A DNA stretch of 64,000 bases, from NCBI RefSeq assembly GCF_000515275.1, contig NZ_KI911560.1:1922001-1986000 (forward strand). The letters run 5' to 3'. This DNA is from Methylophilus sp. 5 (GTDB taxonomy: Bacteria > Pseudomonadota > Gammaproteobacteria > Burkholderiales > Methylophilaceae). The first letter of the stretch is position 1, and every line of letters starts with the position of its first letter. Below, in pieces: positions 1 to 9,034 of this stretch. The notes below the pieces were generated by a model. It was not told where the DNA came from. It did not search any database and saw only the letters and a list, made by a program, of their open reading frames with translations. Made by a program: the position numbers and the translations under genes.

Positions 1-2
1 CT

Positions 3-1106
3 CACCTCTATTACAACGTAGATGTTACCTACGACGTATCCGAAGGCGAAGAAGGCAGCTTTACGCGCATCGACGGTGCTAACGAAGGTAGTGATGCGCA
101 CGAGATCGTATTGGGTAGCGAAGGTGTTGATTACGCGACCATGCGTTTGGGGGATGACACTGTGTATGGCAACGGCGGCAATGACTTGCTGATTGGTCAT
201 GGCGGTGCTGATTACCTGGATGGTGGCGAAGGCGATGACATTTTTGTGATCGGCGGTTTTGGTAGTGGTGTGCAAGGCACGACTTCTAAAGCAGATGACG
301 GTAACAAAGAGTGGATTGCGACTGGCGCTAAGCATGATGTGATCGTGGGTGGGGATGGCGTGGATACGCTGCGTATCACGACTGGCATTGGCGCTAACAC
401 TAAAGCCAATGGCACTGTTGTGCTCAATAACGACAACTTCAAGTCTATGGAAGTGGTGCAAGTAGGCGGTACAGTTGGCCGTTTGAACGTTGAAAACACT
501 GATCTGCAATTGCTAAACGATCACTACTACTTTAAAGCCAATGGCACAGTGGCTGACCTCTCCAACACCCTGGGTAACAACGGCGGCACGATCAACAATG
601 TGGTTGTTGATGCGTCTGGCGTGACGACCAATGGTTTGCGTTTTGAAGGTAATGCTAACCAGCAAACCTTTATTGGTACCAGCAAAGCTGACGTGTTTGT
701 TGGCAATGGTGGTAACGATACGCTGACAGGTGGTGGCGGTGCTGACAAGTTTGTGTTTGGCAAAGTGTATGAGCAAGTGGTGACTGGTTCTGCGACCAGT
801 GTGCAAACCTACACTAACACTGCGTTCAATTTGACCGGTGTGGATACCATCACTGACTTTACACGTGGCACTGACAAGTTGGAGTTGCATCTTGACCAGT
901 ACAGCCAGTTGGCAGGTTTTAACGCCAGCATGTTGCGTGTGAACAGCACAGGTACGGCACAAGATAGCAACGACTATCTGGTCTACAACACCACCACCAA
1001 AACACTCAGCTATGACGCTGATGGTAGTGGTAGCGGTGCGAAGGTCGATATTGCCGTATTGACCGGTGTGACCACATTGTCAACGTCTGACTTTGTGATC
1101 GTGTAA
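3..1106 (+). CDS. RTX (hemolysin-type calcium-binding) secreted protein, C-terminal part
   Basis: Open reading frame entering from the left edge; only the last 367 residues are visible. Two clusters of glycine/aspartate nonapeptide repeats are seen (around nt 165-245, with GNGGND, GHGGAD, GGEGDD; and around nt 700-750, with GNGGND, GGGGAD), which in RTX proteins form calcium-binding beta-rolls outside the cell. The protein ends in DFVIV, an acidic residue followed by hydrophobic residues, a pattern common at the C-terminus of type I secretion substrates. The four genes just downstream encode a complete type I exporter, so this is very probably its substrate. Function (S-layer, adhesin or enzyme) cannot be judged without the N-terminus. 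Confidence 0.9.
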   Translation, partial: HLYYNVDVTYDVSEGEEGSFTRIDGANEGSDAHEIVLGSEGVDYATMRLGDDTVYGNGGNDLLIGHGGADYLDGGEGDDIFVIGGFGSGVQGTTSKADDGNKEWIATGAKHDVIVGGDGVDTLRITTGIGANTKANGTVVLNNDNFKSMEVVQVGGTVGRLNVENTDLQLLNDHYYFKANGTVADLSNTLGNNGGTINNVVVDASGVTTNGLRFEGNANQQTFIGTSKADVFVGNGGNDTLTGGGGADKFVFGKVYEQVVTGSATSVQTYTNTAFNLTGVDTITDFTRGTDKLELHLDQYSQLAGFNASMLRVNSTGTAQDSNDYLVYNTTTKTLSYDADGSGSGAKVDIAVLTGVTTLSTSDFVIV

Positions 1107-1116
1107 TCACGATTGT

Positions 1117-1140
1117 TGCGGGCAGGACAACCTGCCCGCA
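1117..1140 (+). terminator. Perfect 10-bp hairpin between RTX gene and its exporter genes
   Basis: Arms TGCGGGCAGG and CCTGCCCGCA enclose a 4-nt loop, 10 nt after the RTX stop codon. No strong T-run follows, so this is more likely a partial terminator or mRNA 3'-end stabiliser than a full stop. It could let the abundant substrate be made in excess over its exporter. Confidence 0.6.
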
Positions 1141-1169
1141 ATCATTCTCTACAGAATTTCATTGTAAAT

Positions 1170-2882
1170 ATGTCCTCGCAAGCTGAAACCATCAAGCACG
1201 CTTTGTCTGAGCTTTGGCCGCTCTGGCGCAAAGTTTGGCTGTTTGGTGTGGCTACCCATTTGCTGATTTTGGCGCCCTCCTGGTACATGCTGGAGGTGTA
1301 TGACCGCGTGATTAATAGTCGCAATGTCTCGACCTTGTTGATGCTGACCATGCTGGCGGCCTTTGCTTACCTGGTGATGGAGGCGTTGGAGTGGCAGCGC
1401 CGCAATTTGTTGCAGGCAGGCGCAAAACGTTTTGAGCAATCATTGCAGCAGCGCGTGTTCGAGCGGGTGTTTACTGCAAAACTAGCCATGCATAGCTTTC
1501 CTGCGCAGCAGGTGTTTTCCGATTTTTCTGTGCTCAAAAATGCTTTGCATTCTTCGGCCCTGCTTGGCCTGATTGATGCGCCTTTTTGTTTGATTTTTTT
1601 GGCCGCCGTGTTCTGGATCCATCCGGCACTGGGCGTGCTGACGTTGCTCGGGCTGGCGATACAACTGGTATTGACCATACACAACCAGTCGCGCGTGGCA
1701 CCTTTAATGCAACAGGCGAACCAGCATGCGATTGAGTCGCAACGTTATTTTGCCAGCATTAGCCGCCATGGCGATGTGCTGCATGCCATGCATATGCTGG
1801 CGCCCATTGAGCAGCGCTGGGTGCAGCATCAGCATGGTTTTTTGTGGCAACAGGCGCAGGCCTCCGAGCTGGCGGGCAAGAGTGCGGCGGCCTCGCGCTG
1901 GTTGCAAACCTTGCAAACCAGTTTGATTCTGGGCCTGGCCTGCTATTTGTTTATTGCCGGTGAGTTATTGAACGGCGGCGCCATGATGATTGTGGCCTCG
2001 ATTCTGGCCGGGCGTGTGCTCACTCCGCTGGTGCAATGCGTGGGCCACTGGAAAACCTATGAGCAGGCCTTGAGCGCCTATCGGCGTATTGAAAGTTTGC
2101 TGGCCAACGCGGCCGCGAACACCGAAGGCCTGGTGTTGCCGCCACCGACGGGTGAAGTGACGGTGGAGCAATTGAGCTATGCCATGCCGCAGGCAGGTAA
2201 GTCCTCGGCTGAGGTGTTTATTCGCCAGGTGCAATTTAAGCTGGCGCCCGGGCAAGTGCTCATTGTTGCCGGGGCTTCGGCTTCGGGCAAAACCACTTTG
2301 GCCAGGTTGCTGGTCGGCTTGCTGGCACCGAGCAGCGGTCGCGTACGGTTTGACGGTGTGGACGTGCATCGTTGGGACAAAACCCAGCTGGGGCCGCATT
2401 TGGGTTATTTGTCGCAAGAGGTCGATGTGTTTGATGCACGCGTGGTGGATAACATTTGCCGCTTTAATACGCCTGATCCGGCTGCGCTGGCTGAGGTGAT
2501 TGAATTGCTTGGGTTAAACGACTGGATCAACCAATTGCCGGATGGTTTGAACACGCTGATTGGCCAGTCTGGCGTGATGCTCTCGGGCGGCGAGCGCCAA
2601 TTGATAGGCCTGGCGCGCGCTTTTTATGGCAAACCGCGCATTGTGGTGCTCGACGAGCCGAATGCCAACCTTGATACCACCACTGAGCGCACTTTGCAGC
2701 ACGCCATTGCCCGCTTAAAGCAGCAGGGCACGACGTTTATTATCATTAGTCATTTGCAGCATATTTTGAGCATTGCTGACGTGATGCTGGTGATGTGCCA
2801 GGGGCAAATGATTCGTTATGGCAAGCCGGCTGATGTGCTGGCCAGTTTTCAGGCAGATAACGCCAAGGTGGCACAGTCATGA
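1170..2882 (+). CDS. Type I secretion ABC transporter (PrtD-like), first of two
   Basis: Inner-membrane permease/ATPase of a type I secretion system, about 570 residues. An N-terminal membrane half (helices around residues 20-60, 140-190 and 245-300) is fused to a C-terminal nucleotide-binding domain with Walker A GASASGKTT, signature LSGGERQ, Walker B VVLDEP and an H-loop histidine (IIISH). All catalytic residues look intact. The ATG at 1170 is preferred over upstream TTG codons that lie in the hairpin; its Shine-Dalgarno is weak. The last 4 nt overlap the next gene (ATGA), so the two transporters are translationally coupled. The family normally works as a homodimer; two adjacent copies suggest a heterodimer. 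Confidence 0.9.
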   Translation: MSSQAETIKHALSELWPLWRKVWLFGVATHLLILAPSWYMLEVYDRVINSRNVSTLLMLTMLAAFAYLVMEALEWQRRNLLQAGAKRFEQSLQQRVFERVFTAKLAMHSFPAQQVFSDFSVLKNALHSSALLGLIDAPFCLIFLAAVFWIHPALGVLTLLGLAIQLVLTIHNQSRVAPLMQQANQHAIESQRYFASISRHGDVLHAMHMLAPIEQRWVQHQHGFLWQQAQASELAGKSAAASRWLQTLQTSLILGLACYLFIAGELLNGGAMMIVASILAGRVLTPLVQCVGHWKTYEQALSAYRRIESLLANAAANTEGLVLPPPTGEVTVEQLSYAMPQAGKSSAEVFIRQVQFKLAPGQVLIVAGASASGKTTLARLLVGLLAPSSGRVRFDGVDVHRWDKTQLGPHLGYLSQEVDVFDARVVDNICRFNTPDPAALAEVIELLGLNDWINQLPDGLNTLIGQSGVMLSGGERQLIGLARAFYGKPRIVVLDEPNANLDTTTERTLQHAIARLKQQGTTFIIISHLQHILSIADVMLVMCQGQMIRYGKPADVLASFQADNAKVAQS

Positions 2883-4603
2883 TGCTTGCACGCACTGCCC
2901 GTTGGACCTCGCCGCTGTGGTCGTTTATGCAGCCGTTTAAAAGCGCTTTTTTGCAGATGATCTGGCTCAGTTTGCTCACCAATGTGCTGATGCTGGTGCC
3001 AACCTTGTATATGTTGCAGCTGTATGACCGGGTCATGCTGAGCCGTAATACGCTGACGCTGCTGGCGATGACTTTGTTAACGGCCGGGCTCTTGTTGCTG
3101 ATGGCCGGTGCCGATTGGTTACGCAGTTTATACGCGATTAAAACGGGTGTGCAATTTGACCTCACTTACGGCAAACAAGTGTTTGCTGCGGTGTTTGAGC
3201 CACGCAGCATACAACGCCCGCCGCCTGCCGAGTCATTGCAGCAATTAACCGCTATTCGCCAGTTTATGACCGGGCAAGGCCTGTTTGCCTTGCTGGATAT
3301 CCCGTGGAGCGTGATCTATATTGTGGTGTTGTTTGCCTTGCACCCGGTGCTGGGGGCGACTGCCATGGTTTTTTGCCTGGTGCAATGTATGGCGGCGCTG
3401 TGGAACCAGCGCGTGACGGCAGCACCTGCTCAGAGCGCACAAGCAGCCAAGCAACGCACTGAGCATTTTTTGCAGCAAAAAATACAGCATTTGCACACCA
3501 GTTATGTGCTGGGCATGTTGCATACCTTGCGTCAGCATTGGCAGGCTTTGCTGGCGCAGCAGTCAGTGACAGAGCAGGCCTGGTTAAACGCCAGTGACCG
3601 TAGCCAGTTTGTCAATAAATGGGTGCGTTACACCTTGCAGTCATTGATGCTGGCGATGGCTGCATGGCTGACAATTCGTGGTGAAATCAGCGTTGGCTCC
3701 ATGGTGGCGTCTAATGTGCTTATTGCGCGTGCCTTGCACCCGTTTGATGTCATGGTGCACAGCTGGCGCCAATGGTTGCAGGCCAAGTCGGCCGCGGCTG
3801 AGTTACAGGGCTTGCTGGGTGAGCAGCATGCAGCCGCCACGACTCCGGCAATTGGTCTGGTCAGGCCCTATGTACTTAGCTTGCAGGCGGTGGGCATTTC
3901 ATCGCCGTTACGCCGAGTACTGCACGACCTTCACTTAAGCATACCACCTGGGCGGTTACTCTGTGTTATGGGTCCTTCCGGCGCGGGTAAAAGCACGCTG
4001 GCACGCTTGTTGGTCGGCGTGGTGTCACCCACGGCTGGCAGCTACCACATTAATCAGTCGCAGATCACTGCAGACAATGCGCGTGCCCTCATGGCCAGCG
4101 TTGGTTATTTGCCGCAGCAGGTGTCTTTGCTCGAAGGCACCATCGCCGAAAACGTGGCCAGATTTGGCGAGCTGGATAGCCAGCATATTTTGCAGGCTTG
4201 CCAGCGTGTAGGCTTGCACGAGGCAATTTTGCGCTTGCCGCAAGGCTATGACACCCGGCTCGATGAGCAGGGCTTGCCATTGTCCGGCGGGCAACGGCAA
4301 CTGCTGGGGCTGGCGCGCGCCATTTACAAAGAGCCTGCGTTGCTGGTGCTGGATGAACCCAACGCCAGCCTCGATGAATTTGGCGAGGCCCGGCTGATGC
4401 AGTTATTACAAGCTTTAAAAACCCTCAATACCGCTATCGTGGTGATTTCGCACCGCTCTGGCATCCTCAAAATTACCGATGATTTGCTGGTGCTTAAACG
4501 CGGCGAAGTGCTGCATCATGGCCCGCGCGATGCCGGTATTGTCTATTTAAATCAATTGCACGCTGCTGCCAGCAGCGTGGCTACGGAGCCTGCATGCGCT
4601 TAA
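2879..4603 (+). CDS. Type I secretion ABC transporter (PrtD-like), second of two
   Basis: Second permease/ATPase of the exporter, 574 residues, with the same architecture as its neighbour: membrane helices in the first 300 residues, then an ATPase domain with Walker A GPSGAGKST, signature LSGGQRQ, Walker B LVLDEP and H-loop histidine (VVISH). It starts on the ATG overlapping the stop of the preceding transporter and overlaps the adaptor gene by 10 nt. Both ATPase sites look active, so neither copy is an obviously dead partner. It probably pairs with the first copy to energise export of the RTX protein. Confidence 0.9.
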   Translation: MMLARTARWTSPLWSFMQPFKSAFLQMIWLSLLTNVLMLVPTLYMLQLYDRVMLSRNTLTLLAMTLLTAGLLLLMAGADWLRSLYAIKTGVQFDLTYGKQVFAAVFEPRSIQRPPPAESLQQLTAIRQFMTGQGLFALLDIPWSVIYIVVLFALHPVLGATAMVFCLVQCMAALWNQRVTAAPAQSAQAAKQRTEHFLQQKIQHLHTSYVLGMLHTLRQHWQALLAQQSVTEQAWLNASDRSQFVNKWVRYTLQSLMLAMAAWLTIRGEISVGSMVASNVLIARALHPFDVMVHSWRQWLQAKSAAAELQGLLGEQHAAATTPAIGLVRPYVLSLQAVGISSPLRRVLHDLHLSIPPGRLLCVMGPSGAGKSTLARLLVGVVSPTAGSYHINQSQITADNARALMASVGYLPQQVSLLEGTIAENVARFGELDSQHILQACQRVGLHEAILRLPQGYDTRLDEQGLPLSGGQRQLLGLARAIYKEPALLVLDEPNASLDEFGEARLMQLLQALKTLNTAIVVISHRSGILKITDDLLVLKRGEVLHHGPRDAGIVYLNQLHAAASSVATEPACA

Positions 4604-5955
4604 CCATGAATTCTGCTGCGAACCCTGCTGCCGCAGACAATGTGCACGCCATTGAGGCTTATGCACACAATGTTGGCCAAACCCGTAAAGGGGCGGCTAT
4701 TTTAGTGCTGGGCCTGGCTGGCTTTGTGCTGTGGGCCGCGCTTGCGCCGCTGGATGAGGGGGTGCCGACCGAAGGCGTGGTGAGTATAGAAAGCAATCAT
4801 AAAGTGGTCCAGCATTTAAGTGGCGGCATGGTTAGCACCTTGCAGGTGCATGAGGGGCAAGAGGTGCACGCTGGCGATGTGTTATTCAAGCTGGATGCAC
4901 AGGCTAGTAAAGCACGCTATGAAGAGGTGTGGCAACGCTATGCCGGTTTGCGTGCGCAAGAAGACCGGTTGCGTGCTGAGCAAAGCCACCGCTCGGTGAT
5001 TGATTTTCACCCGGATTTAACCAGCCAGCAGCAAGACCCCTTGATACAACAGCAGATGCGTAACCAGAGCCAGTTGCTGGCGGCCAGAACGGCGGCGCTG
5101 GCGGCAGAGATTGCCGCAAAAAAAGAGTCCGTTGCCGGTTACCAGGCCCTGATTGAAGGCTATCGTGGAATGTTATCCAGCCATGAGTCGCAACGTGTCT
5201 TGCTCGAAGAGCAATTGCAGGGTGTGCGCGCGCTGACTGCTGAGGGCTATGCCCCACGTAACCAGCAAAACGACCTTGAGCAGCGGGTGGCGGCTTTGTA
5301 CGGCGAGCGTGCCAATACACAGGCCAATATGACACGTGCCCAGCGTGCGATTCTTGAGTTGCAGCAGCAAATGAATCAGCGCATCCAAACCGAGCAAAAA
5401 GAGATTGATGCCGACATGGCCCAGGTTAAGTTGCAGGTAGAAGCAGACGCGCAAAAAGTACTGGCGCTGCGGCAAGAGCTTGGGCGAACCGAGATTCGCG
5501 CACCGGCGTCTGGCCAGGTGGTGGGGTTGCAGGTGCACACGGTGGGCGCGGTGATTCAGCCCGGGCAAAAACTGATGGATATTGTGCCTTCTGGCGAAGC
5601 GCTGATTGTGGACGCGCAAATTCCGCCGCATTTGATCGACAAGATACAGGTGGGGCAGGCGGCGGATATTCGTTTTTCTACTTTTGCCAACAGCCCGCAA
5701 TTATTGGCCGAGGGGCAGTTAAAGTCTTTGTCCAAAGACTTATTGAGTAAACCAGCCGCCACCGTTGAGGGCAGCCAAAGCTACTATCTGGCGCGCGTCA
5801 TGCTCACCGATAAAGGCATGCAGGCCTTGCAAGGGCGCCAGCTACAACCGGGCATGCCGGTGCAGGTGGTGATTAAAACCGGCGAGCGCACGCTGTGGAA
5901 TTACCTCATGCATCCACTGAGCAAACGCCTGGCGGCCTCGATGAAGGAAGAATAA
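4594..5955 (+). CDS. HlyD-family membrane fusion protein of the type I exporter
   Basis: Periplasmic adaptor linking the ABC transporter to the outer-membrane channel. One N-terminal transmembrane helix (residues about 34-51) is followed by a lipoyl-like half (SIESNHKVVQHLSGG, GDVLFKLD), a long Gln/Glu-rich alpha-helical hairpin (residues about 100-295), the second lipoyl half (RAPASGQV) and a beta-barrel end with LQPGMPV, all typical of HlyD/PrtE. The ATG at 4594 has a GGAG 5 nt upstream; the ATG at 4606 is the alternative. The stop overlaps the first base of the next start (TAATG). Confidence 0.9.
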   Translation: MRLTMNSAANPAAADNVHAIEAYAHNVGQTRKGAAILVLGLAGFVLWAALAPLDEGVPTEGVVSIESNHKVVQHLSGGMVSTLQVHEGQEVHAGDVLFKLDAQASKARYEEVWQRYAGLRAQEDRLRAEQSHRSVIDFHPDLTSQQQDPLIQQQMRNQSQLLAARTAALAAEIAAKKESVAGYQALIEGYRGMLSSHESQRVLLEEQLQGVRALTAEGYAPRNQQNDLEQRVAALYGERANTQANMTRAQRAILELQQQMNQRIQTEQKEIDADMAQVKLQVEADAQKVLALRQELGRTEIRAPASGQVVGLQVHTVGAVIQPGQKLMDIVPSGEALIVDAQIPPHLIDKIQVGQAADIRFSTFANSPQLLAEGQLKSLSKDLLSKPAATVEGSQSYYLARVMLTDKGMQALQGRQLQPGMPVQVVIKTGERTLWNYLMHPLSKRLAASMKEE

Positions 5956-7328
5956 TGCGTGTAGGTATTTCATATTGGCTATCTCTCGCACTTGGCTTGG
6001 CTGGCCTGAGCCCGTTGCAGGCGCAGGAGGATTTAAATGGCCTCTATACGTTGGCGGTCAGCCACAACGCCGATTACCGCGCGGCCCTGGCCAACACCGA
6101 GGCCGAGCGTGAAGAGCTGACCAAAGCGCGTGCCTTGTTTTTTCCTAAGGTGCAATTAGGCCTGACCAAAGGCCGTGGCAATACTGATCGCACCACGCAA
6201 ACTACGCTGGGCGCGGTCAATAGTGAGCTCGACTATTCGCTGGAAAGTTACAATTTTTCGGTGAAACAACCCTTGTTTAACCGCGAAACACTGGCGATTT
6301 ACGGTGGTGCCAAGTCTTATGTCAGTGCGCAGGAAGCATTGCTTGAGCAAGAAAACGCCAAACTTATCCTCAAGCTGGTCTCTATTTACCTGGAAACCTT
6401 GTATGCACAAGACCGGGTCAATGTGCAGCAGCGCAAACTGGAGGCCGTGGGCCAGCAACTGCGTCAGGCAGAGCAGCGTTACAGCCGCGGCAGTGGCACC
6501 GTGGTCGAGGTCAGTGAGGCGCAATCTAACCTTGATGTGGCGAAAGTCGAGCAGATTCAGGCCAACAATGATTGGCTCTCTAACCAGCAAAGTTTGCAGA
6601 TATTAACCGGCAGCACGCATGCATTGTCAGCTGAGTTGATGCTGGACACGCCGAATGGCTTGGGTGGGAGTGGATTAAGCCTGAGCAGATTAACGCCCAC
6701 CATGCAAAGCCTGGATAACTGGCTGGTGATGGCGCGGCAACATCATCCTGAATTGGCGGCTGCCTATCAAAACGTAGAAGTGGCCAAAAAAGACATTGAA
6801 AAAAAACAGGCCGGGCATTATCCAACCTTAGACCTGGTCGGCGTGCGCTCGTATAGCCAGAACGACAGTAATAATACCTTGGGCTCGCGCTTTGATACCA
6901 CCACCATTGCCTTGCAGATGAATGTACCTTTGTTTGCGGGCGGTTATGTGAATGCTAATGTGCGCCAGAGCGCCAGCCGCCTGACAGCGAGTGAAGAAAG
7001 CATGACGGCCAAGTCGCGCGAAATTGAGTTTAATGTGCGCAAGTATTACCAAAGCCTGCAGGCACAGCAACAGTCTATCAGCGCCTATCAACAGGCGGTG
7101 CAGTCAGCCAGCGTGGCGCTAGATGGCACGCAAAAAGGTTTTTTGGCCGGCTTTAAAACCAATCACGAGGTGCTGGATGCCCAGCAAAAACTGTTTACCA
7201 ACCAGTTGTCGCTAACCAAGGCTTATTACAGCCTGATCAGTGATTGGGTCAATTTGCAGTTTAGTAGCGGCGTGCTCTCGCTGGAGGCGCTGAATCGCGT
7301 CAGCCAGCTGTTTGTACTTAAAAAGTAG
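5955..7328 (+). CDS. TolC-family outer-membrane channel of the type I exporter
   Basis: 457 residues. An N-terminal signal peptide (MRVGISYWLSLALGL, probable cleavage after LQAQ) is followed by two repeats of the outer-membrane efflux protein fold: long helices rich in Gln/Ala with the N-to-L-R-Q-AEQRYSRG pattern, and the second repeat near nt 6720-7270 with an L-AAYQNVEVAKKDIE helix. It completes the exporter: ABC pair, adaptor, channel. The ATG at 5955 overlaps the adaptor stop and has GAAGGA upstream; a longer frame from 5895 would lack a signal peptide. Confidence 0.9.
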   Translation: MRVGISYWLSLALGLAGLSPLQAQEDLNGLYTLAVSHNADYRAALANTEAEREELTKARALFFPKVQLGLTKGRGNTDRTTQTTLGAVNSELDYSLESYNFSVKQPLFNRETLAIYGGAKSYVSAQEALLEQENAKLILKLVSIYLETLYAQDRVNVQQRKLEAVGQQLRQAEQRYSRGSGTVVEVSEAQSNLDVAKVEQIQANNDWLSNQQSLQILTGSTHALSAELMLDTPNGLGGSGLSLSRLTPTMQSLDNWLVMARQHHPELAAAYQNVEVAKKDIEKKQAGHYPTLDLVGVRSYSQNDSNNTLGSRFDTTTIALQMNVPLFAGGYVNANVRQSASRLTASEESMTAKSREIEFNVRKYYQSLQAQQQSISAYQQAVQSASVALDGTQKGFLAGFKTNHEVLDAQQKLFTNQLSLTKAYYSLISDWVNLQFSSGVLSLEALNRVSQLFVLKK

Positions 7329-7369
7329 TCAGGGTTTAAAAAGAGAGGATGAGCAGGGTGGAAACAAAC

Positions 7370-7795
7370 ATGCAATTGGTCGTTGGGCGCTGCAAGCAAG
7401 CAGGTTTTACGCTGCTGGAGTTACTGGTGGTGATGGTGATTATTGGTCTGCTGGCAGGCTATGTCGGCCCCAAGTATTTTGCCCAGATTGGTAAATCAGA
7501 AACTAAAACTGCCAAAGCGCAAATTGAGGCGTTGTCGCGCGCACTGGATACCTATCGGCTGGATATTGGTCATTACCCGGCGACCGAGCAAGGGTTGGCA
7601 GCACTTAATAAGCAGCCTGACGGTGAGGCCAAATGGCAGGGCCCTTATTTAGCCAAGGGCGTGCCCGCTGACCCGTGGGGGCGGCCTTACCAATATCGTT
7701 ACCCTGGGGAGCACGGCGATTACGATGTGTGGACACTAGGCAGTGATGGCGCAGCTGGCGGCCAAGAGGCCGATAGCGACGTGGGTAACTGGTAG
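7370..7795 (+). CDS. gspG: Major pseudopilin GspG of a type II secretion-like system
   Basis: Prepilin leader ending in Gly followed by FTLLELLVVMVIIGLL, the methylated N-terminal helix with the conserved Glu at +5. The C-terminal half has the GspG hallmarks YPATEQGLAAL, DPWGRPYQY and a final YDVWTLGSDG calcium-loop region. The ATG at 7370 gives a 12-residue leader; an in-frame ATG at 7349 would give 19 residues and sits directly on its own purine-rich stretch, so the later start is preferred. It opens the cluster gspG-F-E, 41 nt after the TolC-family gene on the same strand. Confidence 0.88.
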   Translation: MQLVVGRCKQAGFTLLELLVVMVIIGLLAGYVGPKYFAQIGKSETKTAKAQIEALSRALDTYRLDIGHYPATEQGLAALNKQPDGEAKWQGPYLAKGVPADPWGRPYQYRYPGEHGDYDVWTLGSDGAAGGQEADSDVGNW

Positions 7796-7830
7796 CGCTT
7801 TAACCTAAACCACCATGAAATTTGAATTAC

Positions 7831-9021
7831 ATGAAATTTGAATTAAAAGTATTGCAGGGCGCGCAGGTGAGCTGGGTTTCATTGGACGCGACTGACCGGC
7901 AGGCGGCGTTGCAGCAGGCGCAGGCAAAAGGCTATGGCGTGTTGCAAGTGCGTGCTAGTCACGCATCTGGCTGGCCGCAATGGCCGCTAAAAACGCACTC
8001 GTTTAATTTAAGCCTGTTTAGTCAGGAGTTACTCACTTTGCTTGAGTCTGGGCTGAGCCTGATTGAAGCGATTGAAGGCCTGGCCGAAAAAGAGCAGCAA
8101 GACCATGCGCGTGCCGTGTTAACGAGTTTGCGCACGGCCCTGTTTGAAGGCCTGCCTTTATCGCAGGCGCTGGCATTGCAGCCGACGGTATTTAGCCAGC
8201 TTTATATTGCCCTGATCCGCGCCAGTGAGCGCACTGGTGACATGGTGCAGGCCCTGCGCCGTCATGTCGCGTATCAGGCGCAGGTAGATGCCATCCGTAA
8301 AAAAATCATCGCGGCCTCGATTTACCCGGTGTTGCTCATTGTGGTGGGTGGTTTGGTCGTGCTGTTTTTACTCGGCTATGTGGTGCCGCGTTTTAGTACC
8401 ATTTATGAAAGTGGGGGCGATAAATTGCCTTGGGCCAGCCAGCTGCTGTTGCGCTGGGGGCAGCTGTTGCAAGGCCATGGCGAGTGGGTGTTGTTGGCCA
8501 CCATGGGCATGGTGGCCGCGTTGTGGCTGCTGTTTTCGCGTCCGGCCAGCAAGGCCTGGATGATGCAGCGCGTGTGGCAAATCCCCAGCCTGGGCGAAGC
8601 CTTGCGTATTTACCAACTGGCACGGTTTTACCGCACGCTGGGGATGCTATTACAAGGAGGAATTCCCTTGCTGACGGCACTCGGCATGGTGCAATCTTTG
8701 TTACCGCAAGAGTTGCAACTGGCTTTGCAGCGGGTGATTACCGACGTGCGTGAGGGCAAGGCCTTGTCAGGCACGATGGAGTCGCATGGCTTAACGACCT
8801 CGATTGCCAACCGCATGTTGCGCGTGGGCGAGCGCGGCGGGCAACTGGATGACATGCTGGGGCGCATAGGCATGTTTTACGACGAGGAAACAGCGCGCCG
8901 TGTGGAGTGGCTAAGCAAGTTGCTGGAACCCGCGCTGATGGTGGTGATTGGCTTGATTGTGGGGCTGGTTGTGGTGTTGATGTATATGCCGATTTTTGAA
9001 TTGGCAGGCGCAATAGAATGA
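7831..9021 (+). CDS. gspF: Inner-membrane platform protein GspF
   Basis: Polytopic assembly platform protein of type II secretion/type IV pilus machines, 396 residues. Two T2SSF domains (residues about 60-185 and 265-385), each with the LLESGLSL or LLQGGIPLL type motif, are followed by hydrophobic segments. The C-terminus carries the usual LLEPALMVVIGLIVGLVV membrane helix. It starts at the second of two nearly identical tandem 16-bp copies that each begin with ATG (7815 and 7831); the first copy leads to a stop after 8 codons. Confidence 0.88.
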   Translation: MKFELKVLQGAQVSWVSLDATDRQAALQQAQAKGYGVLQVRASHASGWPQWPLKTHSFNLSLFSQELLTLLESGLSLIEAIEGLAEKEQQDHARAVLTSLRTALFEGLPLSQALALQPTVFSQLYIALIRASERTGDMVQALRRHVAYQAQVDAIRKKIIAASIYPVLLIVVGGLVVLFLLGYVVPRFSTIYESGGDKLPWASQLLLRWGQLLQGHGEWVLLATMGMVAALWLLFSRPASKAWMMQRVWQIPSLGEALRIYQLARFYRTLGMLLQGGIPLLTALGMVQSLLPQELQLALQRVITDVREGKALSGTMESHGLTTSIANRMLRVGERGGQLDDMLGRIGMFYDEETARRVEWLSKLLEPALMVVIGLIVGLVVVLMYMPIFELAGAIE

Positions 9022-9034
9022 GAAAGACCATCAC

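Noticed and set aside
111..1106. RTX gene starting at TTG 111
   Set aside because: The frame is open to the window edge with the same style of sequence, so the codon is internal and the gene is truncated by the window.
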